64,000 bases of DNA from Torymus aiolomorphi (lineage: Eukaryota; Arthropoda; Insecta; Hymenoptera; Torymidae). Position 1 is the stretch's first letter, and each line of letters starts with the position of its first letter. Shown piece by piece: positions 22,152 to 32,634 of this stretch. Made by a program: the position numbers and the translations under genes. The stretch covers positions 83,426,522-83,490,521 of the forward strand of contig CM070877.1 in assembly GCA_036365515.1 (NCBI GenBank), written 5' to 3'. The notes under the pieces were generated by a model. It was not told where the DNA came from. It did not search any database and saw only the letters and a program-made list of their open reading frames with translations.

Positions 22152-22880
22152 ATACGGGATTTCTGGATTCGATAAGGACGGATCTGAACTCAGATTTTAA
22201 AAATTCAAAATGGCGGCGAAATATTTAAATTACACTGGCTTTTGCTAAAAATTGTATATAGGAGGTTTATATATTCGCTGATTACGAATCTGAACTCAGA
22301 TTTTCAGAATTCAAAATGGCGAATCGAAGATGGAGGATAAATATTCAAACATTGATGGATTTTGCTGAAAATTGTATGTACGGGATTTCTAGATTGGATG
22401 ATTACGAATCTGAACTCAGATTTTCAGAATTCCAAATTGCCAATCGATAATGACTGTTACATATTGAAATATTACTGGATTTTGCTGAAAATTGTATATA
22501 CGGGATTTCTGGTTTCGATTATTACGAATCTGAACTCAGATTTTAAAAATTGAAAATGGCTGCAAAATATTTAAATAATACTGGATTTTGCTAATAATTT
22601 TATGTAGGGGATTTCTAGATTACGAATCTCAACTCAGATTTTCAGAATTCAAAATGGCGGATCAAAGATGTCGGACACATATTGAAATATTATTGGATTT
22701 TGCTTAAAATTTTAATTCAATCTGGTGGACCCAAGATGAATAAAAAATATTGAAATTTTAGTCGAGTTTGTTAAAAATTGTATATAGTGAGTTTCCGGAT
22801 TCGCTGATTAGGAATCTGAACTCAGATTTTGTAAATATAAAATGGCGGCCAAAAATTGAAATATTACTGGATTTTATAAT

Positions 22881-23100
22881 CAATAAGTTACAAATAAAAT
22901 CAGAGGTGACGTAATGAACTACATATATATTCTGCATTATTTTGTTAAATATAATATACTTAGTATTTTAAAAATTAATAAATGTTAAGAATAATGTTTT
23001 TAAAAAACATTACAGAAATTTTAAATGAAAAAATAAGTGTTTCATAATATTATGTAATAGAAGATTATCCTCATTCATTATTATTAATATTTATCTCTAA
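22881..23100. other. AT-rich spacer, nothing recognised
   Basis: No ORF or repeat seen between the end of the satellite and the modular repeats. Confidence 0.5.
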
Positions 23101-23159
23101 TAATGGGGGTTGACGAGCCTAGTATAGATATATATAGATATAAATATATATATATACAT

Positions 23160-23542
<383 letters not shown>

Positions 23543-24166
23543 CTTAGTACACCGCTACCTTCCAGGACACCTACAGGTTTTCTGAAATAGAAGTAGGTAT
23601 AAAACGTTAAATAGTGTATAAGTGACTAAAGAAATAATATCCCTCAGGGTGTTGACTAACACCACGACGCCTGCGGCGCCCCCTTTCAGTTCCGCAGTAT
23701 TTTACGTTGTTGGAATCTATGTGATCAATCTGCGTAGCGTTAAAGTAGATATAGATATATAGATGTATGTAAGAGAGCAACGCCGCCCGGCGCGAGCAAG
23801 CGCCGCCGCAGTGCGGGGAGGGAGAGCGGTAACCGCTCTAGTCAGACCGTTGCAGCGCGCCGAACGAGGCAGACGTGCGGAGTATTGTGAATATAGAGTA
23901 TGTTAAATAAAGCTTTTGTTTCATCTTGATTTGTTGCGTTTATCTTGTTGTCTTACCCTAAACTCCAACATACGTTGATTTCGGAAAAATTTTACGGAAA
24001 GAAACGTTGTGAAAGAAACCCTAAATGTCCTGAATAATACAAAAATGTCCTGAAAGGTAGCGGTAAACATATTCCTAATTCAGTACAGTCCTAAAAACAT
24101 GCAAATGTCCTGAAACATAGCGGTAAACCAATGAAAAGTCCTGAAACATAGCGGTGAACAGAAATA
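23543..24166. repeat. Modular repeat, copy A (interrupted by a solo LTR)
   Basis: Starts ACTTAGTACACCGCTACCTT next to (TA)n and ends CATAGCGGTGAACAG before TA-rich DNA. It contains the 15-mer core (23624-23638), GGGTGTTGACTAACACC, CGCCTGCGGCGCC, and three inverted copies of ACCGCTAnnTTCAGGAC. The uninterrupted twin is at 36243-36595. Confidence 0.85.
23708..23970. mobile_element. Solo LTR, copia-type (263 bp)
   Basis: TGTTGG..CCAACA termini with 5-bp duplication TACGT (23703-23707, 23971-23975). The twin repeat at 36.4 kb has the empty site TTTTACGTTGATTTC. An AATAAA signal lies near 23910. No internal region remains, consistent with LTR-LTR recombination. The copia assignment rests on termini and TSD length only. 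Confidence 0.88.
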
Positions 24167-24169
24167 TAT

Positions 24170-24620
24170 ATAATATGTTTGTAAATTGGTACTTTTGAGG
24201 TGATGTGAACCTTTCGCTCAGAGATCGGACAATGTGACTAAAGAAATAATGACCCTCAGGTTACCAACTCTGGGAAAAGGGAGTATAGATTTCTCCTCAA
24301 AAGTCGCGATTCTTGCTTTGAGAAATTTGAGGAGTATTTTCTAAATGCCGACATCTCTTCAAAAGTACCGATCTATACGTTGATATCTCTTCAAATATAC
24401 CAGTTCCCATACATTTCTCGAAAAGGGTTTATAAAGCCCGTTTTTCTAATTATAGGGGTTTATCGAGCCCGATTTTGATTATGCAGCCCGGGCTTCATAA
24501 TATTTCTAAATATAGGGGTTTATGCGGCCCGACCTAGAGTCTATAACCCCAGGGTCAATTATTTCTTTTGTCATTTGCCATAGGGAACTCTGGGCTGTAG
24601 GTACTAATATACAGTCTTGG
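24170..24620. repeat. Modular repeat with core motifs and palindromic AGCCCG unit (copy 3)
   Basis: Cores at 24236-24250 (plus, exact) and 24558-24572 (minus, one mismatch). The first module repeats CTCnTCAAAAGTnnCGATCTATA several times. The palindromic unit 24415-24620 runs from TCTCGAAAAGGGTTTATAAA to the second core. Confidence 0.7.
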
Positions 24621-24751
24621 GCTACATAAACCCCGATAAGTGTGTCTATATAGTTTTATATATATAATTCCGGTGTTTTGAATGCGCGGCGCCATTTTAG
24701 CAGGAAAATATAGCAAAATCCCATGTATAAGACGAAGACAGACGATCACGT

Positions 24752-24766
24752 GACTAAAGAAATAAT
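24752..24766 (+). repeat. Core motif GACTAAAGAAATAAT
   Basis: Exact 15-mer followed by ATCCCT, 12 bp before the fold-back element. Confidence 0.75.
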
Positions 24767-24778
24767 ATCCCTATATAA

Positions 24779-25165
24779 AGGTTGTTAAAAAATAAACGCA
24801 TTGCGTATATATCACGTGAAAAAGCGGAAAATTCTAAGATAAAAAGTCCAATGAACCAACGCTATCGGATCGATAGATTTTCCGTAATCGATTAATGAAG
24901 ATTGCTCGATTAGACCAATGAGCGCGCGGCGTTAGCGGCAAGAGGCGGCGGAGAGCGCGGAGTGGGGGAAGGTGCCGCGACGCCGCGCCGCCGCGCCGCG
25001 CGCTCATTGGTCTAATCGAGCAATTTTCATCAATAGATTACGGAAAATCTATCTCGCGTTGGTTCATTGGACTTTTTATCTTAGAATTTTCCGCTCTTTC
25101 ACGTGATATATATCACGTTAAAAAACATTGGGTATATACCCAATGCGATTGTTTTTTAACAACCT
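24779..25165. mobile_element. 387-bp fold-back MITE with GC-rich centre
   Basis: Arms begin AGGTTGTTAAAAAA and contain ATATATCACGTGAAAnAGCG, GGAAAATTCTAAGATAAAAA, GTCCAATGAACCAACGC and TTGCTCGATTAGACCAATGA in mirror order on both sides. The centre (about 24930-25000) is CG-rich (GCCGCGCCGCCGCGCCGCGC). TA-rich flanks hide the TSD. No ORF. Confidence 0.85.
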
Positions 25166-25169
25166 GTAT

Positions 25170-25762
25170 ATTGACTTTTTGAATGCCGCATTCAAAACGT
25201 CAGTTGATTGCACTTTTAACATGGGAACATATATAATCTATAGCAAGTTGCGCATTCAAAACACCAGACTTTCATATTTATATATAACAACGTTGAACCC
25301 TGCTTTCTGGGAACTATAGTCTCTTTCGCCAGAGTTCAGTCAACATGACTAAAAAAATAATCCCTCTCTCTGGGTATAAGGTATCAATATTGGTTACCAG
25401 AAAGTACCGATTCACATACATCTTTTCTGGGGTCTCCTCGAACATTGTGGTGGTTACCAGAAATGACGGCTGCACATATACATGTTCCCAGAAACTTGAT
25501 TTTCACATATGCATATACCTATATATATATATATGTATATAAACTTGTATAACGTTAGTTCCCAGGACCCCATGTTACTGTATACCTATACGTGACTAAA
25601 GAAATAATGTCTCTTATGGGGGCCGATGTCCTCAAAACTGACGTTAAACATATGTAGATTCAGGGACTGTCCCCAAAACTAACAAATGTCCCCGAAACTA
25701 ACGTTAAACATCTGGAATGTCCTGGAAACTAACATAAAACATAAATATATATATATATATAT
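25170..25762. repeat. Modular repeats with two core motifs, (TA)n borders
   Basis: Cores at 25347-25361 (one mismatch) and 25594-25608 (exact). Module one repeats GGTTACCAGAAA; module two repeats GTCCnCnAAACTnACGTTAAACAT three times and ends in (TA)n. A short frame at 25345 is not supported as a gene. Confidence 0.7.
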
Positions 25763-27180
25763 TGTCACGGCCTGCCGTACCGACGTCGGTAATAAATCGG
25801 CAATAAATAAGTTCGTGGTAACGAACGTTAGATGGCGCCTCGATGCAGTATTGGAGCTTTATTGAGAGCATAGCGAAGGTGCCGGGAGACGTGACCGGCA
25901 TCAATGTTGTTGTTGTTATCGTTCGGACACAGACGCGCGCGATAATGAGTTCGCGGTGATATCGCATTTTCCGCGATAATTGTGAAGTGTTTGATAGTTG
26001 TAACCTCAGGAGTGCATACGTGATGCATCCTGAGGCCACTATCGTGACCCGCGAAATGTGTTATACCGTACTTTCGACGGAAACGCGAGAAGAGCTCAGA
26101 GATAGTGCGACAGGCTAGAACTACCTGTCGTACTCCCGAACCAGCAACATCCTAGTGCAGTAAGCATGTTCGCCTGGCACGAAAGCAGCAGAGAGTATGA
26201 CGAGAGGCGATACAATGAAGCCAGCCTAGCAGCGAGGATGCTTGCGAGAAACCTAGGCCATACCGTATGAATCTAACCTACAATAGCGGTAAGCGTACAC
26301 GTATCAACCGCGTCGCGAGTAAGTACGCGTAACCGTTTGTCCAGGCTCGTCGCCACCTGGACAGCGGCCCCGAATAGGCGTTCTTGTGCGGAGAGAGCGA
26401 GCGTAGAGAGAGCACAGGTTCGGGTCATCAACCTTAGAAGGTCACCGACAATGATTTAACTTGCCGGCAGTTTGTAACCGGTAAGTGCGCATAAGAAGTG
26501 CGCAGACGACATGCGTTAGTAGCCTGTTCTCTCTCAGGCTAAGTTAAGTGTGTGTGTCGCGACACGCGATCGCGACCACTCTCTCACTCGCGTAGACGAT
26601 GAGTACGCTACGTATATTACTGTAGACGCGAGGTTTATGTTACCGCGCGTACACAGCGTAATTACCGCGAGCGTGACGTCAGCCCTCGAGACAGCTGACA
26701 TCTGAGATAACGTGCTGGCGCACCGTTAGGTAGGGAAATTAACCTATTTCAACGCGACACTTCCACTATCTAAATTATTAATTATTCATTTAACTTCATC
26801 ATCTTTTATTTAATAAACAATAGTCTTTTATTATTAACTTTAACTGCTCGAGTTATTATCTCGCGACCTTAGTCATTCCCCGCTCCCCGCCGCCTCCGCG
26901 GTCGTTACGTAAGAGAAAACGTATCGTTTCATCTGAGCAGCCGGCACGCGAACCAGTGAACGAGAGGAGAGTTCGAGTCACTGGTGAGAAACAAAGCGCA
27001 AGTCTTCGACTTGCGTGTTGCACGGTAAGTAACCAGATTAGGTTAACATTGGACGACGTTCTAGCGTCTGTTGCCTAATCTGGCTATTATATCTCCGGGA
27101 GTTGAACCGAGAGATATGGATTTGAACCGCTAAGGTACGAACGTGAAACGTGCCTTATCCCGAAAATCCACCCCGTGACA
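25763..27180. mobile_element. Large solo LTR, Ty3/gypsy-type (1418 bp)
   Basis: TGTCACGG..CCGTGACA termini, set inside a (TA)n tract so that ATAT flanks both ends (compatible with a 4-bp TSD). It contains TAGATGGCGCC near 25830 and TTTAATAAA polyadenylation-type signals near 26810, moderate GC, and no ORF with a motif. No second copy in the window, so LTR identity is inferred from termini, length and lack of coding potential. Confidence 0.65.
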
Positions 27181-27901
27181 ATATATATATATATATATAT
27201 ATATAAATATATGAAACGCTAGTATCTGGGACTTTTCGTGTACGTAACGCCTACTTCTGGGATTTTCGAGTGACTTCCAGTCAGCCTGGAAGACTTCTAT
27301 ACGTAACGCTAACTTCCAGGATGCCTTAAGCTAACTGAGACAACATGAAAACATTACTTTTTTTAGTTATTTTCTCATATTTTCGGTACTAAAAGCGGGC
27401 GCCGCAGGCCCCCTGCGAATCACAACACACTTAGGGTCATTATTTCTTTAGTCAAGCATCAAATTCCCCTCTTAAAGGCTTATTTCACAACATGTGTAAG
27501 ACACTGTTGTGAAACCCACTTTACTTTTTCTTATAGAGTACCAGAAATTACACATACACACATTTATATATATATACTTGCATCGGTACTATTGGGGTCC
27601 TAGAGTTTCCTACTCTGAGAGTTTACATTGGAATACCGGAACAAATACACTTGACTAAAGAAATAATGACCCTAAGGGTACCGTGATTCGCAGGGGGCCT
27701 GCGGCGCCAGCTTTTAGTACCGAAATTCTGGAACAAAAGCCCGGAGTAATACCTAAGATTTATTGTAGACGAAGCCTTATGGACCTCAAAAGTAGCAATA
27801 TATGCATCGTTTTTTTGAAGCCGAAACCCCCAAAAAGGACAAAAGTCCCCAAAAGTAGCAATCTATGGGTTATATATACCCCAAAAGTACCAAAACATAT
27901 A

Positions 27902-27966
<65 letters not shown>

Positions 27967-28184
27967 AATATACACTTATAGGGGTTTATGTAGCCCAAGC
28001 TTGTATATTAGTACCTACAGCCCAGGGGCCCTAATGGACCCTGGGGTTATAGACTCTAGGTCGGGCCGCATAATCCCCTATATATAGAAATATTATGAAG
28101 CCCGGGCCGCATAATCAAAATCGGGCTCGATAAACCCCTACATATAAAAAACGGGCTTTATAAACCCCTTCCGAGAAATGTATA

Positions 28185-28228
<44 letters not shown>

Positions 28229-28490
28229 GTTTGTATAGATGCATATGCAGACATGTCTGCATAAGTCCCGATCCGTTACAGTCAGGCGTCCGCATAGGTA
28301 CCCTTTCCACTAAGAGTGTGTCTGCACAAGTAACGCTTGATTAAAGAAATAATCCCTCTCTTATGCCGACACGCAAAAATGTCTGCATAAGTCGGGTGAT
28401 GTCCACATAAGTACCGTTTCCATCAAGAATGCGTCCGCATAATTACCTTTTCAGATATTTATATGTATATATATATATTCTAAGGGGGGT
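27181..28490. repeat. Modular repeats: inverted pair of core-bearing units plus AGCCCG palindrome (copy 4)
   Basis: Bases 27375-27455 and 27650-27727 are reverse complements: GGTACTAAAAGC, GGCGCCGCAGGCCCCCTGCG, then AGGGTCATTATTTCTTTAGT. The cores are 27439-27453 (minus) and 27653-27667 (plus). (TA)n lies at about 27903-27967. The AGCCCG palindrome is 27980-28180. The next module (28210-28455) has a one-mismatch core at 28339-28353 and repeats GTCTGCATAAGT. The 134-codon frame at 27683 is repeat translation. Confidence 0.75.
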
Positions 28491-28800
28491 TGCGCCCCCT
28501 ACTCGCCCTGCTCGTCGACCCCCCAACTTTGACAAATAAGACCTTGAAGACTTTGAACCTATTTATTTTCAAGGTAGTGATTTTTCATATGTTTTATTAA
28601 TACTTTATTTTGCATATTTTTTATGGATGACAGTATATAATGATGTACATACAGTACATATGACAGTATACACAGATGTAACGTTTAAGAGAAGTTCTTA
28701 ATTCTTCTTTTTTTTTATTTTTATTGAAACGAAAAAATAGTTTTCATCTTAGATGTATTGTTATCAGTTATAGTTATACATGTAACTAACAATCAAGATA
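28491..28800. other. No gene; GC hairpin then AT-rich DNA
   Basis: GGGGGGTTGCGCCCCC near 28485-28500 and GACCCCCC near 28520 give a small GC-rich stem; the rest is AT-rich without features. Confidence 0.45.
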
Positions 28801-29149
28801 TACACGGTGTCTTATTTTAATCTATGCAGCCAAATATCTCCGAATGCAGGCCAGATACAGAAAAATGGATCAGATGAAAATTGTTCGTTACGATGGGGGT
28901 TAACTTTTGGTCACCTTCAATTTGACCTTGAGATCATTTTTCAAGGTCATTTCAAGGTTAAGATCATTTTTTCAAATTAGAACCCCTATTTCTGACGTCG
29001 GTATCGGATAGAGCGGGAAATTTTACGTCCCAAACCGTTCTTTAAACATTTTTTTGTGACCTTCACAAGGTTATATCAAGGTCAAATGCTTAAAAATTGG
29101 TCAGAACGCGAAATTTCATAGTTGTCTCAAGCAGAACAAGCCTTGATAA

Positions 29150-29290
29150 ACCCAACCAATCAAAGGATATCTTCTTTGTAGATACAGCTCAGCATGCCGC
29201 CTAGCTGCTGCACGATAATTGCAATTACATTGCTCTAAAACCATTATCATGTCAAACATTTGATCAGCTGGATAATTCACAGATACAATA
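29150..29290 (-). pseudogene. Inverted stub of transposase N-terminus fused to element end
   Basis: The minus strand reads NYPADQMFDMIMVLEQCNCN and RAAARRHAELYLQRRYP, clearly the start of the same transposase as at 29739, then passes directly into the inverted end (GGTTGGGTTTATCAAGGCTT). This is an internally deleted copy joined head to head to the fuller one. Confidence 0.8.
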
Positions 29291-29738
29291 AAAAAGGGAT
29301 CCGTACCCAACACCAGACCCATCAACTCTTATGAATTTTGATGTGCTAAAACCGAATCTGGGGCCAGAATTATGCCATCACCTTCCATTTTTTATTAAAA
29401 CTCAAGAAATCACCCTCCCACTTACGAAAATTCATGATTTTATGGGAATAAGCGTTACGTAAAAAAATATAAAGTAAAAGAAATATTTATCTTTATCACA
29501 GGAATAACGATGTCAAAAGTTTAAAATCTAATAATTGATAACAAGATTAACTAAGTAAGAGGTTAAAATGCAAGTGTTAACTATTACATTGTTGAAAATA
29601 AGCAAGAATTGAATTTTCAACAATTTGTATTGAATTTGTAACTTAAGTTAAATTGCCAAGACACGAAGGTTTATTTGTTCTCAATATTTTAAAAATTAAA
29701 TCTTTTTCAATTGTCTCGTCTATAAGTAAAGTTACATC

Positions 29739-30777
29739 ATGGCTGATTATCCAGCTGATCAAATAGTTGAAATGATAATGGTTTTAGGGCAATGTAATGG
29801 TAATTATCATGCAGCAGCTAGGCGGTCTGCTGAGTTGTATCCACAAAGGAGACATCCTACTGATTTTACAATCAGAACTTTAACTCAAAGAGCTCGCGGT
29901 GGCCAGCTTATTCGTCAGCGCAGGCACCACGAATACGATGAAAACGATGCTCGTGTCGTGACTATTTTATCAATTGTTCATCTTGACCCGCATATTAGCA
30001 CACGCCAAATTGAAAGAGAAATTGGTATTTCCCGTCCGACGGTTTCAAGGATTCTGAGAATTATTGACTATCATGCCTACCATATAACTTTTGTTCAGGA
30101 ACTAAGGCAGAACCATATTCAATTGCGCATTGAATTTTGTCACTGGGCTTTAAGAATGATAGAAAATGATCCAGACTTTTTCAAATACGTCCTTTTTTCG
30201 GATGAGGCAAAATTTTGTAGCGATGAGCGACTGAACAGGCACAATTGCCATTATTGGTCAGATGTGAACCCTCACTGGCACAGAGCGATGGTGTGGTGTG
30301 GAATAGTCAATGGTTACTTGGTAGGTCCGTATTTCTTTGAGTGAAATGTCGATAGAAACAGCTATTTAGAGCTAATAAGAGATCATTTGCCAGTACTTTT
30401 GGAAAACGTCGACCTAGCTACAAGACAAAGAATGTGGCTTCAGCAAGATGGTGCAGCCCCACATTTTGCACGAATCGTTCGAGAATTTTTAAATAACAAC
30501 TACAATGACAGGTGGATTGGACGAGGAGGTCCAGTTAACTGGCCTGCTAATAAACCAGATATGACGTCACCAGATTTTTTTCTTGTGGGGGTACGTAAAA
30601 AATGTAGTTTTTGCTCAACGGCCTACAACAAGAGAAGATTTTATGGATAGAATTCGTAGAGCTTGCGAATCCATTTCTAGAGCAACGTTGCTCAGGACTG
30701 TGGATCATTTCCAACGGCGATTACGCCTGTGTCTGGAAGCCAACGGAGGTAACTTTGAACATATACTCCGTGGATAG
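29739..30777 (+). pseudogene. Mariner-family transposase (DD41D-like spacing), inactivated
   Basis: About 345 residues: an N-terminal helix-turn-helix (NYHAAARRSAELYPQRRHPT; STRQIEREIGISRPTVSRIL), then catalytic motifs VLFSDEAKF, LQQDGAAPHFA and a third Asp in TSPDFF. I count 41 residues between the second and third Asp, as in DD41D mariners. It would cut and rejoin its own TA-flanked ends. It is broken by an in-frame TGA at 30342-30344 and a one-base shift near 30590, after which WGYVKNVVFAQRPTTREDFM continues to the stop at 30777. The catalytic residues remain. Confidence 0.88.
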
Positions 30778-30800
30778 ATAATGTCAACTGCAGTAATAAT

Positions 30801-31100
30801 GGTGAGAGGCAAGGTGACTCACGTTAAACAAGCACCCCAGTGAGAGACAAGGGGACTCACGTTAAACAAGCACCCCAGTGAGAGGCAAGGGGACTCACGT
30901 TAAACAAGCACCCCAGTGAGAGGCAAGGGGACTCACGTAAACAAGCACCCCAGTGAGAGGCAAGGGGACTCACGTTAAACAAGCACCCCAGTGAGAGGCA
31001 AGGGGACTCACGTTAAACAAGCACCACAGTGAGAGACCAGGGGACTCACGTAAACAAGCACCCCAGTGAGAGGCAAGGGGACTCACGTAAACAAGCACCC
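30801..31100 (+). repeat. 38-bp minisatellite, about 8 units
   Basis: The unit is GTGAGAGGCAAGGGGACTCA + CGTTAAACAAGCACCCCA. One or two units lack a T. GTGAG..CTCAC pair within each unit. It begins about 25 bp after the transposase stop. Confidence 0.95.
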
Positions 31101-31507
31101 CAAAGGAAACAGGCCTTACTACGTCCGCGTCGTTGTTTCCGGGTAACGCTAAAAGTAAGGACGCAGTATTATCAAAAAGAGCTTAAAGCCAATAGAGCAA
31201 TGTTGCTGGAATTTCTGCAGATAAGTGACCGCGAAAACTCCCAGGATAGTATTTTTAGCGATTTTCGTGGAAATTGGAAAATTGACCCCACTTAAAGCGA
31301 TTCAATCTCTACGTGGTTCTCCGGCGTCGCATCTGACTTCGAATTTATAATCAGCGACCCCTGGAGCTCTCAGAATGTGTTTTTAGTGATTTTCATAGTG
31401 ATTCAAAATGACCTCATTTGGGATATTTCAGCCTCCACGCGGTACCATCGCATCGCACCCCACAGAAATCTAACATCATATTCACAATTGGCGACCACAA
31501 AAATTTC
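31101..31507. other. Non-coding part of the mariner element with a direct duplication
   Basis: TTTTTAGnGATTTTCnTnG and related blocks occur twice about 130 bp apart. No convincing ORF. Confidence 0.5.
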
Positions 31508-32046
31508 TTAATTGGTTGGGTTTATCAAGGCTTGTTCTGCTTGAGACAACTATGAAATTTCGCGTTCTGACCCATTTTTAAGCATTTGACCTTGATTTAA
31601 CCTTGTGGAGGTCACAAAAAAATGCTTAAAGAACGGTTTTGGACGTAAAATTTCCCGCTCTATCTGATTCCGATGTCAGAAATAGGGGTTCTAATATGAA
31701 AAAATGATCTTAACCTTGAAATGACTTTGAAAAATGATCTCAAGGTCAAATTGAAGGTGACAAAAAGTTGACCCCCCATCGTCAGGAACAATTTTTATCT
31801 GAACCATTTTTCTGTATCTGGCCTGCATTCGGAGATATTTGGCTGCATAGATTAAAATGAGACACCGTGTATATTTTTTTTACTAATATGTCTATATTTT
31901 TTAAAAATATATTATCTGGAAAACGAAACAGATATATTTTTTCATTAAAAAAAAAAATAAACGTCATCTTATGGGTAGACATATTGGAATTAAAAGTGGT
32001 ATATTTAATTTATATTTTTAGTTCGCGTGTCAGGGCGGTCAAAAAC

Positions 32047-32213
32047 ATGGCCGCGGTGTCGCATCGGTAGCGGCGCGGCGGCTTCGTCTTCTTCTCCATC
32101 TGCCTCATTCGCGCGCCGCGTGGCGCGCTATCACTCATGATACGTACAAGTGCGCGAGATTCGAATCTCGCAACGCAGTATACGTGAATCTCATACTTAT
32201 ATCGGCGCCCGTT
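32047..32213. other. Retroelement LTR edge with tRNA-like sequence
   Basis: CGTTACA at 32207-32213 lies next to a G-rich tract (minus strand GGGTGGGGGG), as expected where the deleted gypsy element meets its 3' LTR. Within it, GTGTCGCATCGGTAGCGGCG and GAGATTCGAATCTCGC resemble pol III A and B boxes about 100 bp apart. The spacing is wrong for a plain tRNA gene; it could be an intron-containing pseudo-tRNA or a SINE head. Confidence 0.3.
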
Positions 32214-32398
32214 ACACCCCCCACCCAGATTTGGCCATATCTGGACACCGGCGCGAGTCTTTCGCCCCGTATTTCCCATAGAACGGGCAGTACCGCGCCG
32301 TCGCCTGCGGAAGCTTCCCCCGCTCTTCCCTTAGGGTTTCTGCATCTACGTCTTGCAGTCTATGCTGTGTGCCAGGTGGCTCTGGTCATCTGCCGTAA

Positions 32399-32634
32399 GG
32401 GACAAAGTACATAAGAGCCGTGTCGTGCTGTGTAGTACTGTGCCTTGCCGTGCCGTGCCTTGCTCTTGCCGTGCCTTGCCGTTTCGTTCCTATTTCTGTC
32501 GGTTTATAAACATGTATTCTATATCTCTGTAGGAACGAAACGGCAAGGCAGGGCAAGAGCAAGACACGACACGGCATGGGCAAGGCAAGGCATAGCACGA
32601 CACAGCACGACACGGCTCTTATGTACATTGTCCC
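32399..32634. mobile_element. 236-bp fold-back MITE (TSD TAA)
   Basis: GGGACAAAGTACATAAGAGC on the left and its near-complement on the right, with TAA on both sides (32396-32398, 32635-32637). The arms continue as GCCGTG/TGCCTTGC simple sequence and reach an inner loop near 32490-32530. GGG ends and a 3-bp TAA duplication fit PIF/Harbinger. Confidence 0.8.

Larger units (their letters stand above)
17935..22880. repeat. ~120-bp satellite array (about 36 monomers) with two embedded MITEs
   Basis: The monomer contains TTCAAAATGGCGGATCGAAG, ATATTACTGGATTTTGCTGA, AAATTGTATATACGGG, TGGATTCGCTGATTACGAAT and CTGAACTCAGATTTT. Spacing of the AAATTGTATAT landmark from 19572 to 20770 is 119 or 120 bp each time; some monomers are about 15 bp shorter because they lack the second GATGG block. 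Monomers differ by perhaps 10-25%, so this is an old, not homogenised array. Frames of about 60-115 codons inside it are repeats of the monomer and not genes. Confidence 0.92.
28803..31869 (+). mobile_element. Tc1/mariner-type element with ~350-bp inverted ends
   Basis: The termini CACGGTGTCTTATTTTAATC and its complement are bordered by TA (28801-28802, 31870-31871), the standard target duplication. Inverted similarity continues to about 29160 on the left and 31508 on the right. The interior holds, left to right: an inverted stub of the transposase N-terminus, the transposase pseudogene, a 38-bp minisatellite and a direct duplication of about 130 bp (31230-31500). Confidence 0.88.

Noticed and set aside
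17935..22880. ORFs of 60-117 codons with repeating ILLKIVYTGFLDS-type peptide
   Set aside because: These are satellite monomers (120 bp, divisible by three) translated; stops fall at random between units.
27683..28087. 134-codon ORF with Tyr-Ile repeats
   Set aside because: It crosses a (TA)n microsatellite and modular repeats; no motif.
30801..31100. CRISPR-like regular repeats
   Set aside because: Units are contiguous 38-bp tandem copies without variable spacers, inside a eukaryotic transposon: a minisatellite.
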